Positions 48,417-55,736 of a DNA stretch of 55,736 bases are shown one piece after another. Under the pieces are notes generated by a model, which worked only from the letters and a program-made list of their open reading frames with translations, had not been told where the DNA came from and ran no database searches. The stretch comes from Ruminococcus sp. (GTDB taxonomy: Bacteria > Bacillota > Clostridia > Oscillospirales > Ruminococcaceae). Each line of letters opens with the position of its first letter. Positions within the stretch are counted from its first letter, which is position 1. Made by a program: the position numbers and the translations under genes. Location: contig JAFSBM010000171.1 of the NCBI GenBank assembly GCA_017437285.1, forward strand, positions 1 through 55,736. Reading direction: 5' to 3'.

Positions 48417-49823
48417 CTATTCTTCTACGTTGACCTTGACTTTTTTGCCTTCTTTAACTCCCGAGGTTTCGCTGATAATAAGCATACCTTCTTCAATTTC
48501 GTCGGAATTGATTTCCACCAAGTATGAAGTTGCTTCACTGACCTCAACAGGGATTTTCTTTGCAATATAGTCATCTCCGTCAGGGATAGCAGCCATAATG
48601 TAGTAGTCGGAGGAATCCATTATAAAAATATCATAGGGAACAGCGAAAACATCTGTCTTTTTTTCTGAAATGATTTCTGTTCTTGCAGTCATACCTATAT
48701 ATAAATCTTGGGACAGAGTGTTTTCGTCAATATCAATTTCCACGGGGTATGAAATACCTGCCTCGGAATTTGTATTCATATGGGAAATCTTCTTTACTTT
48801 TCCCTTGATTTCTTCAGTTCCTGTTGCGGAGGTTTTGATAATTACCTCCATATTCTCAGCGATATTGGGAATGTCGTATTCGGAAACGCTGACATTAACC
48901 GAAAGGTCGGAGGTATCAACAATAGTAGCGAGAATACCTGAACCCGGGATAGCACCCTCGATTACGGAAGGTGAAACAACAACTCCTGAAACAGGTGCGG
49001 TAATGATACAGTTTTCCATTTTCTTTTTAAGTTCTTTTATTTCGTCTTTTTCAATGGAATTTGTAACGAACTTATCAGTTTCGACAGCATTTTCTGCATT
49101 GGAAATCAGTTCGTTGTACTGTCTTTCGGTATTGCTGTAGTAATCCTTTGCGTCTTTCATTGCGGATTCAAGAAGTGGAATGTTGCTGTTGAGCTGTTTG
49201 AGTTCAGCGTCAATTTCGGCAAGACGTTTATCGGCTTCCTGAATTGCTTCGTTGATTCTTTCACGCTCTGATTGTGAAGATTGCTCGTTGTGCTGTTCTA
49301 TCAGAGAATTTCTTTCATCAAAGAGGTCAACTGATTCCGTGCTGAGGGAATCACGTTTGTTGACAGCGTCATAATATGCGGAAGTAGCGTCATCAACCTT
49401 ACGTTTTGCCTGTTGGAGCATTGCGCTTTTTTCCTTTTTGGTTGAATTCAGTTTATCTGCATTTACGGACTGTTCGTGCTTTATTTTATCATCTTCGATT
49501 TCATACTGTGAGGAGAGCTTTTTGTATTGTTCTTCAAGCTCTGTGCTGTCGAATTCAAAGAGAACATCGCCCTCAGTTACGTAATCGCCCTCTTTGACAT
49601 TTACCTTTATAGCTTTGGTGTGCTGGGAATTTTCAATATCCAGGCGTACACCGTCAATATTTCCTGATGCTGAAACGCTTAAAGTAAGGTCTTGCTTTTC
49701 GAGTTTAAAAGCTCTGACACCTGATGAATTCGGGTCATCCTGACCACAGCCGGTCAGTATGGAACTGCTTCCGAGCAATGTGGTAAGTGCCATTGCGGCG
49801 GATAAAACTTTTTTCTTTTTCAT
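48417..49823 (-). CDS. Membrane-fusion protein of a MacA/HlyD-type efflux system
   Basis: 468 aa from ATG at 49823, preceded by AGGAGG 10 bases away. A signal peptide ends in the lipobox ILTGC (Cys near residue 26). Residues 55-95 form the first half of the lipoyl/barrel domain, about 100-280 are a long coiled coil rich in Gln, Glu and Lys, and about 290-330 the second half (MENCIITAPVSGVVVSPSV). A beta-barrel domain follows. First gene of the efflux operon. Confidence 0.92.
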   Translation of the reverse strand: MKKKKVLSAAMALTTLLGSSSILTGCGQDDPNSSGVRAFKLEKQDLTLSVSASGNIDGVRLDIENSQHTKAIKVNVKEGDYVTEGDVLFEFDSTELEEQYKKLSSQYEIEDDKIKHEQSVNADKLNSTKKEKSAMLQQAKRKVDDATSAYYDAVNKRDSLSTESVDLFDERNSLIEQHNEQSSQSERERINEAIQEADKRLAEIDAELKQLNSNIPLLESAMKDAKDYYSNTERQYNELISNAENAVETDKFVTNSIEKDEIKELKKKMENCIITAPVSGVVVSPSVIEGAIPGSGILATIVDTSDLSVNVSVSEYDIPNIAENMEVIIKTSATGTEEIKGKVKKISHMNTNSEAGISYPVEIDIDENTLSQDLYIGMTARTEIISEKKTDVFAVPYDIFIMDSSDYYIMAAIPDGDDYIAKKIPVEVSEATSYLVEINSDEIEEGMLIISETSGVKEGKKVKVNVEE

Positions 49824-49994
49824 AAATCCATATCCTCCTATATTTATAAGTAAATACACAGTACATATTATATCACATAGAAAATTGTTTGTCAATTTGT
49901 ACCAAATGGAAAAATATGAACAAACTGTAAATTTTTCTTTTAATATTACATTCTGTAAGATTTTTAATATATATTGGAAAATATGCAAAAAAAT

Positions 49995-50031
49995 AGGGGC
50001 TTTTCTTTTGCGGAAAAGTCCCTGTTTTTTT
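49995..50031. terminator. Bidirectional terminator
   Basis: AGGGGCTTTTC/GAAAAGTCCCT arms with T-runs on both strands, just past the stop of the zinc-ribbon gene. Confidence 0.82.
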
Positions 50032-50788
50032 AATTCTCTGAAAGAAGCTTCTCACAGTTTGCTTCGTAAACTTCATCAAAGTCGGAATCCTCGGGGATTT
50101 CATCACCGGTATAAAGGGGGATATTCGATACATCATTTGCACCCAATCCTGCTCTTGCGGGATAAGTTCCGATGTAGTGGTTGCTGTCGATAGCAGAATA
50201 AACAACAATACCTTCCTCGATAACAACAAACCAATCTTTAGAAGCAAGGTCCTCTGTTGCATAGCTTTCAAACGTACTATAAAAAGTTTTTGTATCAATA
50301 TCTTTGCAGTTTACATTTTCTGATTTATCGGAGGAAATCAGATATGTTCCGTCAAAAGAATAGTCGTTTTCTTTCATTTCCTCTAATGTTGCGTTGGCAT
50401 AGGAATGTATTACTTTAGCATTAGCGTTTGCTTGGCTTGCTCTGGCTTTTTTTGTATAGCCGAGCATAGCGGGGACTAAGATAGCTGCAAGAATTCCCAT
50501 AATGAACAAGAAAACGAGTAAGCAAATGACGATAGCTATAATACAGCCTTTGCGGTTGCTCTTTACCTTTGGTTTGCCGTTTTCGTCATATGTAATCGGC
50601 TCTCCCTGTGCTGTGAAAAGCGGCCTGCCGAATTCGTCATATAAGGGCTTGCCGTTGGGGTTAAAGTTTGGGTTGAACTGTGGTGCATTATTGGGCTGCG
50701 GATTATTTTGGGCTGAATTTCGCTGTTTCTGGCAGATACACACTTCGTTATCATTGACAGGTCTGCCGCAATTGGGACAAAATGACAT
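50030..50788 (-). CDS. Zinc-ribbon protein with pilin-like transmembrane domain
   Basis: 252 aa. A zinc-ribbon begins at residue 4 (CPNCG, CIC with 10 residues between pairs), followed by an Asn/Pro/Gln-rich linker (20-60) and GKP-type repeats. A TM helix (about 80-103, IAIVICLLVFLFIMGILAAILVPA) runs into MLGYTKKARASQANANAKVIHSY, the pattern of a type IV pilin/pseudopilin N-terminal helix. Residues 125-252 form a globular domain. The order is unlike normal pilins, which start with the methylation site. Function unknown; a GAGAAA ribosome site precedes the ATG. No pilus genes are near. Confidence 0.72.
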   Translation of the reverse strand: MSFCPNCGRPVNDNEVCICQKQRNSAQNNPQPNNAPQFNPNFNPNGKPLYDEFGRPLFTAQGEPITYDENGKPKVKSNRKGCIIAIVICLLVFLFIMGILAAILVPAMLGYTKKARASQANANAKVIHSYANATLEEMKENDYSFDGTYLISSDKSENVNCKDIDTKTFYSTFESYATEDLASKDWFVVIEEGIVVYSAIDSNHYIGTYPARAGLGANDVSNIPLYTGDEIPEDSDFDEVYEANCEKLLSEN

Positions 50789-50964
50789 ATAGAATTTCTC
50801 CTTATATTATAAATCTATTATATATATTATACATTATTGATTTAAAGATTTCAAGTACTTTTTAAAGGATTATTACAATTTGTCAAAATGCACAAATGGT
50901 ATGTTGGTGATTTATGAAAGTATACAAAATACATTAAAAACATTCAAAAGTTTAAAGAATACTA

Positions 50965-50993
50965 TTGACATTTGCCTAAAAGTATGGTAATAT
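50965..50993 (+). promoter_or_regulatory. Promoter of the large non-coding RNA
   Basis: TTGACA (50965-50970), 17-base spacer, TAATAT (50988-50993); a TATAAT six bases later is an alternative -10. Confidence 0.72.
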
Positions 50994-50999
50994 ATAATC

Positions 51000-51682
51000 A
51001 AGGAAAGGGAGTAAGCCAAATGAAATTACTCCAGCGAAGTTTACTTGGTTTGGGTTTGTTCCCAATGTAAATTATTCTAAGCGGAAAGGGATGTGAGTCC
51101 AGTGGAGCCATCTATTGAATCACAGCGTAAAGCCGACGCAGTTTAAGTAGGAAAATTAAAAAGTGGGAATATAGGTCATTTGACTTGTTCCGTTAATTGA
51201 ACGTATATAAGAAAATTTGACTATGAAAAATGCGTAAATGCTGAATAAAATCTACGGCTTTAATCTAAGCTCATAAAGTACAGGATTACTGAAATTATGA
51301 CGTGAGTCTTTAGATATATCACAAAAATTTATTGTAAAGGTTGAGTCCGATGAGAATTTAAAATTTTTCTTGAAACGTAAACTTGATAATGGATTTCTCA
51401 AAACTGAAAAAAATTTATTCAGAGGAATTGCATAATTGCTCAAAAAAGGGTTTTAGAGATTGCCAAATAAAAATTGAGGTATGTTCCAATGGAAAAATAA
51501 CTTTTGATTTGAATTGTTAATTCTCCTTATTAAGGATCGTGATATATATGAAAAATATCCGTATTAAAGAAATTTAAGCCGAAAGGATTGAGTCCAACAA
51601 AGAACTTTGCAAAGTGATGAAAGTCACTTAAAATTTAAAATTGAATATCATCAGAGCCTCGACAAAAGTCGGGGCTTTTTTT
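51000..51682 (+). ncRNA. Candidate large structured non-coding RNA (~680 nt)
   Basis: A 1.3 kb gap between genes contains, on the plus strand, a promoter (50965-50993), about 655 bases without a coding frame of note, and a strong terminator (51655-51682). A motif of the form GAAAGG-n2-4-TGAGTCC recurs at 51083-51100, 51334-51348 and 51578-51595, with relatives at 51002-51017 and 51299-51308. Local hairpins include GGAGTAA/TTACTCC (51008-51032), TTGGG/CCCAA (about 51050-51065) and AAGTGA/TCACTT (about 51611-51629). Size and structure recall large ornate RNAs such as ROOL, GOLLD or OLE, but no identity is claimed. Confidence 0.66.
51655..51682 (+). terminator. Terminator of the large RNA
   Basis: AGCCTCGAC/GTCGGGGCT arms, loop AAAA, then seven T. 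Confidence 0.88.
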
Positions 51683-51702
51683 GCAAATTTTCCCCGAAAC
51701 TA

Positions 51703-51731
51703 TTGACAAATCCCCTTTCAAATGCTATAAT
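51703..51731 (+). promoter_or_regulatory. Consensus promoter of the T-box/asnS operon
   Basis: Perfect TTGACA (51703-51708), 17-base spacer, perfect TATAAT (51726-51731). Confidence 0.9.
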
Positions 51732-51737
51732 TATTAT

Positions 51738-52043
51738 TGACAAATGCAATGACGAAGACAAGTAGCCTTGGAAATCGTTTTCAGAGAGCGTGGGGCGGTG
51801 AAATCCACGTATCAGAGCCAATGCGAATAACACTTCCGAGCAGCAATCCGAAAGGGTGCGGATTTGATTGGAGGGGCAGCGTATCTATGTCCGCTTCAAT
51901 AAGTGCGTATTTCAGTAGGTGATGCCGTAATCTGCACGTTACAGCAGACAAGAGTGATCGCTTTTGTATTTATACGCTAAGCGGTAATTTCAGGTGGTAC
52001 CACGGGTTTATCTCTCGTCCTGTTTCAAGGGCGGGAGTTTTTT
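51738..52043 (+). promoter_or_regulatory. T-box riboswitch (Asn specifier AAC)
   Basis: The leader contains the T-box signatures: GACGAAGACAAGTAG in the base of stem I, AGAGAGC before the GTGG/CCAC hairpin, specifier AAC at 51829-51831 followed by ACTTCCGAGC, and AGGTGGTACCACG (51992-52004) as the antiterminator T-box. The terminator is CTCTCGTCC/GGGCGGGAG (52012-52037) followed by TTTTTT. Uncharged tRNA-Asn should allow read-through into asnS and, most likely, asnA. Confidence 0.93.
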
Positions 52044-52095
52044 GTTATACTCGTCCTGTATCAATCATAATATATATATGAAAGGAAAGATTATT

Positions 52096-53466
52096 ATGAA
52101 GCACATTGATGTCAAGGAAATCGTAAAATCAAAGGATTATGTAGGCAAGGAAGTAACTGTCTGCGGTTGGGTACGTACATCACGTAACTCCAAGAGCGTT
52201 GCTTTCGTTGAGCTTAATGACGGTACATCTCTGAAAAATGTTCAGGTTGTTATCGAAAAGGGCGAGGGCGATTACAAAGAGCCTCGTGTTGGTATGTCCC
52301 TTAAAGTTGTGGGAAATGTTGTTGAGGGAAGAAATAACACAGTTGAAATCAACGCTGTTCCCGAGGGTATCACAGTTTTAGGCGATTGCCCCACAGATTA
52401 CCCACTCCAGAAAAAAGGTCATAGCCTTGAATTCCTCCGCAGCATTCCACATCTCAGAAGCAGAACAAACACATTCAACGCTGTATGGCGTGTTCGTTCA
52501 GTTCTTGCGGCTGCTCTCCACGAGTTCTTCCAGAAGAACAACTATGTATACATCAACACTCCTCTCATCACAGGCAGCGACTGTGAGGGTGCAGGCGAAA
52601 TGTTCCAGGTAACAACAAACGGCTATACAACAGAATTCAAGAACGAGGAAGAATACTACGCAAACGACTTCTTCGGCAAAAAGGCTGGACTTTCCGTATC
52701 AGGTCAGCTTGAGGGTGAAATGGCAGCAACAGCTATGGGTAAAATTTACACATTCGGACCAAGCTTCCGTGCTGAGAACAGCAACACTCCAAAGCACCTT
52801 GCTGAATTCTGGCATATTGAGCCTGAGGTAGCATTTGCAGAACTTGACGATGTTATTGAAATTGCTGAGGATATGCTGAAATACGTTATCGGCAAGCTTC
52901 TTGAACTTTGCCCCGATGAGGTTGCATTCTTTGACGCTCATTTTGAAAAGGGACTTAAAGCACGTCTTGAGGACCTTATTTCCCACGATTTCGGCAGAGT
53001 GACATATACAGAGGCTATCGAGCTTCTTAAAAATTCAGGTGAGGACTTCGTATATCCCGTAGAATGGGGCTGTGACCTCCAGACAGAGCATGAGAGATAC
53101 ATCTCTGAAAAGGTATTCAAAAAGGCTGTGTTTGTTACAGATTACCCCAAGGAAATCAAGTCTTTCTATATGAAGCAGAATGCAGACGGCAAGACAGTTG
53201 CAGCTGTTGACCTTCTTGTTCCCGGAGTTGGCGAAATCATCGGCGGAAGTGAGCGTGAAGCTGATTACAATAAGCTTATTGCTGCTATGGAAGAAAGAAA
53301 TATGAACCTCGAACTCTACACAGATTACCTCGACCTCAGAAAGTTTGGTTCAGTTCCTCACGGAGGATTTGGTCTTGGATTTGAAAGACTTATCATGTAC
53401 ACAACAGGTATGGCTAATATCCGTGATGTTATTCTCTACCCAAGAACTGTTGGTTCAATAAGATAA
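52096..53466 (+). CDS. asnS: Asparaginyl-tRNA synthetase
   Basis: 456 aa from ATG at 52096 (AAAGGAAAG upstream; the frame further upstream runs into the T-box terminator). Class II aminoacyl-tRNA synthetase charging tRNA-Asn. N-terminal OB-fold (about 1-120: VTVCGWVRTSRNSKSVAF), motif 2 FRAENSNTPKHLAEFWHIEPE and motif 3 GGFGLGFERL near the C-terminus. The AAC specifier in the leader agrees with Asn rather than Asp specificity. Confidence 0.96.
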   Translation: MKHIDVKEIVKSKDYVGKEVTVCGWVRTSRNSKSVAFVELNDGTSLKNVQVVIEKGEGDYKEPRVGMSLKVVGNVVEGRNNTVEINAVPEGITVLGDCPTDYPLQKKGHSLEFLRSIPHLRSRTNTFNAVWRVRSVLAAALHEFFQKNNYVYINTPLITGSDCEGAGEMFQVTTNGYTTEFKNEEEYYANDFFGKKAGLSVSGQLEGEMAATAMGKIYTFGPSFRAENSNTPKHLAEFWHIEPEVAFAELDDVIEIAEDMLKYVIGKLLELCPDEVAFFDAHFEKGLKARLEDLISHDFGRVTYTEAIELLKNSGEDFVYPVEWGCDLQTEHERYISEKVFKKAVFVTDYPKEIKSFYMKQNADGKTVAAVDLLVPGVGEIIGGSEREADYNKLIAAMEERNMNLELYTDYLDLRKFGSVPHGGFGLGFERLIMYTTGMANIRDVILYPRTVGSIR

Positions 53467-53501
53467 TTCATATTTTTGCTTTGCCAAAATATGAAGCTGT
53501 C

Positions 53502-53526
53502 AGCCATTAGCCATTAGCAATTAGCC
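53502..53526. repeat. ATTAGCC tandem repeats between asnS and asnA
   Basis: The heptamer ATTAGCC/ATTAGCA recurs three times at 53502-53526, the reverse complement of the GGCTAAt repeats at 268-299. The 140-base gap holds no terminator, so read-through from asnS to asnA is likely. Confidence 0.6.
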
Positions 53527-53616
53527 TATATTGATGAAATAATATCTCTATGAGCTAACAGATAATAGCTGATAGTTTAACATAATCAAATATATTAAGA
53601 AAGGGAAATGGTTTTT

Positions 53617-54627
53617 ATGTCACGTTCATTATACATTCCCGAGGGCTATAAATCGGCTCTTACGCTGAGAGAAACTCAGCACGCAATCAAATACATCAAG
53701 GACGTTTTTCAGCAGGCATTGTCCTTTGCATTAACTCTTGACAGAGTATCTGCTCCCCTTATTGTTAAAAAGGGCAGCGGTATAAACGACGATCTCAACG
53801 GCGTTGAACGTAAGGTTGATTTCTCTATGAAAGAAATCGACGATGAGGGCGAAGTTGTTCAGTCCCTTGCTAAGTGGAAGCGTATGGCACTTTACCGCTA
53901 CGGCTACAATGCAGGTGAGGGAATTTACACCGATATGAACGCAATCCGCCGTGATGACGACAGCGATAATATCCATTCGATTTTCGTTGACCAGTGGGAC
54001 TGGGAAAAGGTTATCACCAAGGAGCAGAGAAATATCGACTATCTCAAAGAAACCGTAAAGGCAGTTGTAAAAGCTATTGCATTTACAAAGCGTAAGGTAG
54101 GTTTGCGTTATCCCGATATTGCAGGGGATTTCTGCGAAGAACCGTACTTTATAACAACTCAGGAGCTTGAAAACCGCTATCCCGACAAAGACCCCAAGGA
54201 GCGTGAACGCCTTATCACAAAGGAGCATAAAGTAGTGTTCCTTATGGCAATTGGCGGCAAGCTTGAAAGCGGTGAAAAGCACGGCGGCAGAGCTCCCGAT
54301 TATGACGATTGGTCGCTGAATGGCGATATTCTCATTTGGAACAGCGTTCTTGATGACGCTCTTGAAATTTCCTCAATGGGTGTACGTGTTGACGCTGAAA
54401 CTCTCAAAGCACAGCTTGCTGAATGCGGCGAGGAGGACAGAATGAAATATCAGTATCATCAGATGATAGCTGACGGTACACTTCCCCTTACAATCGGCGG
54501 CGGAATCGGTCAGTCAAGACTTTGTATGCTGCTTCTCAATAAGGCTCACATCGGTGAGGTGCAGTCCTCAATTTGGTCTGAGGAAACAATCCGTATTTGC
54601 AGCGAAAACGGCATAACTCTGTTATAA
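53617..54627 (+). CDS. asnA: Aspartate-ammonia ligase
   Basis: 336 aa from ATG at 53617; the ATG three codons earlier is only 2 bases from AAAGGG. AsnA forms asparagine from aspartate, ammonia and ATP and has a class II synthetase-like fold. YIPEGYKSALTLRETQHAI at the N-terminus and GGGIGQSRLCMLLL near the end are diagnostic. Pairing with asnS behind one T-box joins asparagine supply and charging under tRNA-Asn control. Confidence 0.96.
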   Translation: MSRSLYIPEGYKSALTLRETQHAIKYIKDVFQQALSFALTLDRVSAPLIVKKGSGINDDLNGVERKVDFSMKEIDDEGEVVQSLAKWKRMALYRYGYNAGEGIYTDMNAIRRDDDSDNIHSIFVDQWDWEKVITKEQRNIDYLKETVKAVVKAIAFTKRKVGLRYPDIAGDFCEEPYFITTQELENRYPDKDPKERERLITKEHKVVFLMAIGGKLESGEKHGGRAPDYDDWSLNGDILIWNSVLDDALEISSMGVRVDAETLKAQLAECGEEDRMKYQYHQMIADGTLPLTIGGGIGQSRLCMLLLNKAHIGEVQSSIWSEETIRICSENGITLL

Positions 54628-54639
54628 TCGGAGGGCAAA

Positions 54640-55152
54640 ATGGATACAGCTTTAATTGTAATTGATATGCAGAATGACTATCTCTACGAAAAGAGAATGC
54701 CGAAGTTTTCATATAATACGGCAGAACTTACAGCAAATGTAAATAAGCTGATACATCAATACAAGGACAATGGCTGTGACGTAATCTATATACGTCATAT
54801 TATTCAGAATTTGCCTACAAATCGGCTTTTGTTCGGTTTTTCCATAGCAGGTACTGAGGGTGCTGAGCTTTACAGCGGATTGGATATAGTATCGGATTAC
54901 TGTTTTGATAAGCTTGTAGGCGATGCACTTACAAATAAAAAGCTTTTGGAGCATATTCAGAAAAAGGGAATCAAGCGGCTTCATTTATGCGGTCTTGACG
55001 AATTCGGCTGCGTTACCTCAACCGCATTAGGTGCGGCAAAAAGAGGAATAACAGCTGAAATTATCCGCAATGGAACGGCAACTGTTTTCCCTGCGAAAAA
55101 GGCTGAAAAAGGAAAAATCCGTCTTGAAAAGGCAGGAATAAAGTATATCTGA
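54640..55152 (+). CDS. Cysteine hydrolase (isochorismatase family)
   Basis: 170 aa. The catalytic Asp is in LIVIDMQNDYL (residue 9), the Lys in the FDKLVGDALTNK segment near residue 90-100, and the Cys in GLDEFGCVTST near residue 127. Substrates of the family include isochorismate, nicotinamide and N-carbamoyl compounds; not assignable here. It starts 12 bases after asnA with CGGAGGG in place, so is probably the last but one gene of the T-box operon. Confidence 0.88.
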   Translation: MDTALIVIDMQNDYLYEKRMPKFSYNTAELTANVNKLIHQYKDNGCDVIYIRHIIQNLPTNRLLFGFSIAGTEGAELYSGLDIVSDYCFDKLVGDALTNKKLLEHIQKKGIKRLHLCGLDEFGCVTSTALGAAKRGITAEIIRNGTATVFPAKKAEKGKIRLEKAGIKYI

Positions 55153-55166
55153 GAATGGTGAATTGA

Positions 55167-55583
55167 ATGATAAAGGAACTAATGCACGATACGGTTTTTC
55201 TTGCCTGCAAATCCGCAGATGCAACGGCTGATGACAGAGAAATTGCGGAAAATCTTCTTGAAACGCTGAAAGCACATAAGGAAAGCTGTGTGGGCATGGC
55301 GGCGAATATGATAGGGGAGAGAAAGCGGATAATTGCCTTTGTAGATGAAAAGGAGAATTACACCGTTATGCTCAATCCTGTAATTTTGAAACAGGAAAAG
55401 CCCTATGATACGGAGGAATCCTGCTTATCCCTGCTGGGCGGTCCACGTCCCTGCAAGCGGTATAAGGCGATAAAAGTGCAGTATCAGACAGTTGATATGC
55501 AGACGAGAATTAAAAGCTATAAAGGCTTTACAGCACAGATTATCCAGCACGAAATTGACCATTGCAATGGTGTGCTGATATAA
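55167..55583 (+). CDS. def: Peptide deformylase, short variant
   Basis: 138 aa. Removes the N-formyl group from nascent proteins. The three motifs are CVGMAANMIG (motif 1, with Asn where Gln is usual), EESCLSL (motif 2, Ser instead of Gly before Cys) and QHEIDHCNG (motif 3, both metal His and catalytic Glu intact). The Gln to Asn change is typical of a short clostridial PDF-like group. The ribosome site is weak (GAATGGTGAATTG). The stop TAA is formed partly by the TA target site and first A of the MITE that follows. Confidence 0.85.
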   Translation: MIKELMHDTVFLACKSADATADDREIAENLLETLKAHKESCVGMAANMIGERKRIIAFVDEKENYTVMLNPVILKQEKPYDTEESCLSLLGGPRPCKRYKAIKVQYQTVDMQTRIKSYKGFTAQIIQHEIDHCNGVLI

Positions 55584-55736
55584 GGGCATCTCTATAAACC
55601 CCTTTTGAGAAAAAACAGCTATGCACGACATCTATTTCGTCAACCTCCCTCGGAGTGCGAAAGCACGCCTTCGGGAGGTTTCCTTGTAGCTGTCATACCT
55701 ATCTGCTTTTTCTTTAATCAAACGGGTTTTTAGAGA
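55583..55736. mobile_element. 160-base MITE (family A), copy 2, cut by the window end
   Basis: Same orientation and about 91% identity by eye to 44938-45097. TA precedes it at 55581-55582; the last few bases lie outside the window. The hairpin tip here is GTGC-GAAA-GCAC, and several arm changes (GGGAGG against CCTCCC) restore pairing relative to copy 1. It overlaps the def stop codon. Confidence 0.82.

Noticed and set aside
49759..50193. 144-residue plus-strand frame antisense to the zinc-ribbon and fusion-protein genes
   Set aside because: It covers a terminator and is antisense to two genes with clear domains and ribosome sites.
51000..51682. Group II intron, RNase P RNA or tmRNA
   Set aside because: No GTGCG start or domain V pattern, no GAGGAAAGUCC/ACAGAAA pair of RNase P, and no tag-peptide or tRNA-like ends were seen.
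55425..55631. Minus-strand frame over the def end and MITE copy 2
   Set aside because: Its first residues are translated MITE sequence and the rest is antisense to def.
1..55736. CRISPR array, prophage or complete insertion sequence
   Set aside because: No regularly spaced repeats, phage structural genes or transposase frames were found; mobile signals are limited to small non-autonomous elements.

Overview
The window is a low-GC Firmicutes (Bacillota) chromosome segment. It carries spoIIP (endospore former), a T-box leader on asnS, a 6S-like RNA, near-consensus promoters with 17-base spacers, and AGGAGG ribosome binding sites with occasional GTG/TTG starts. Small interspersed palindromic repeats and overall gene style suggest a gut Clostridia of the Ruminococcus/Oscillospiraceae type. 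The genus is an inference. No phage genes, transposase, integrase or CRISPR array was seen.

Layout. 1-3500: a repeat-rich edge, a polysaccharide deacetylase, spoIIP with a small overlapping membrane protein gene, a permuted NlpC/P60-like protein and tRNA-Arg. 3573-7023: an operon of ATP-grasp ligase, PLP-fold protein and ATP-grasp ligase. 7030-9945: an accessory stretch with a GNAT gene and four unrelated single-gene units, each with a near-identical promoter and one of two near-identical terminators, abutting a five-tRNA operon (9945-10387). 10716-26149: a glycan locus with two DegT/DnrJ aminotransferases, an acyltransferase, rfbA, rfbB, LysR, chain-length protein, polymerase, flippase, two GT2 enzymes, a phosphoglycosyl transferase and a third ATP-grasp. 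rfbC and rfbD are absent, so a dTDP-4-amino-4,6-dideoxyhexose is the likely special sugar rather than rhamnose.

26180-29077: LysR plus an orphan TRAP-type permease pair. 29123-33848 (minus): an MFS exporter with leader peptide and attenuator, an XRE/superoxide-reductase-like fusion, and an ABC transporter operon ending in LytTR and DUF3021 genes. 34133-38818: tRNA-Pro, a PstS-like operon with two tiny membrane proteins, a decayed gene, GNAT, a DUF3592-like gene flanked by 40-base direct repeats, and an iron alcohol dehydrogenase. 39010-43363: amino-acid ABC uptake (binding protein on one strand, permease, ATPase and a multidrug ABC exporter on the other).

43435-45396: Gx-family membrane protein, apbE and 6S RNA; a 160-base MITE sits in frame inside the apbE signal peptide. 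45445-50788: CPBP protease, MacAB-like efflux operon and a zinc-ribbon/pilin-like protein. 50965-51682: an apparent 680-nt structured non-coding RNA. 51703-55583: a T-box-controlled asparagine operon (asnS, asnA), a cysteine hydrolase and a peptide deformylase, then a second copy of the MITE.

The most unusual items are the promoter/terminator gene-cassette array (7598-9943), the large RNA (51000-51682), the MITE-remodelled apbE start and the HTH/SOR-like fusion.
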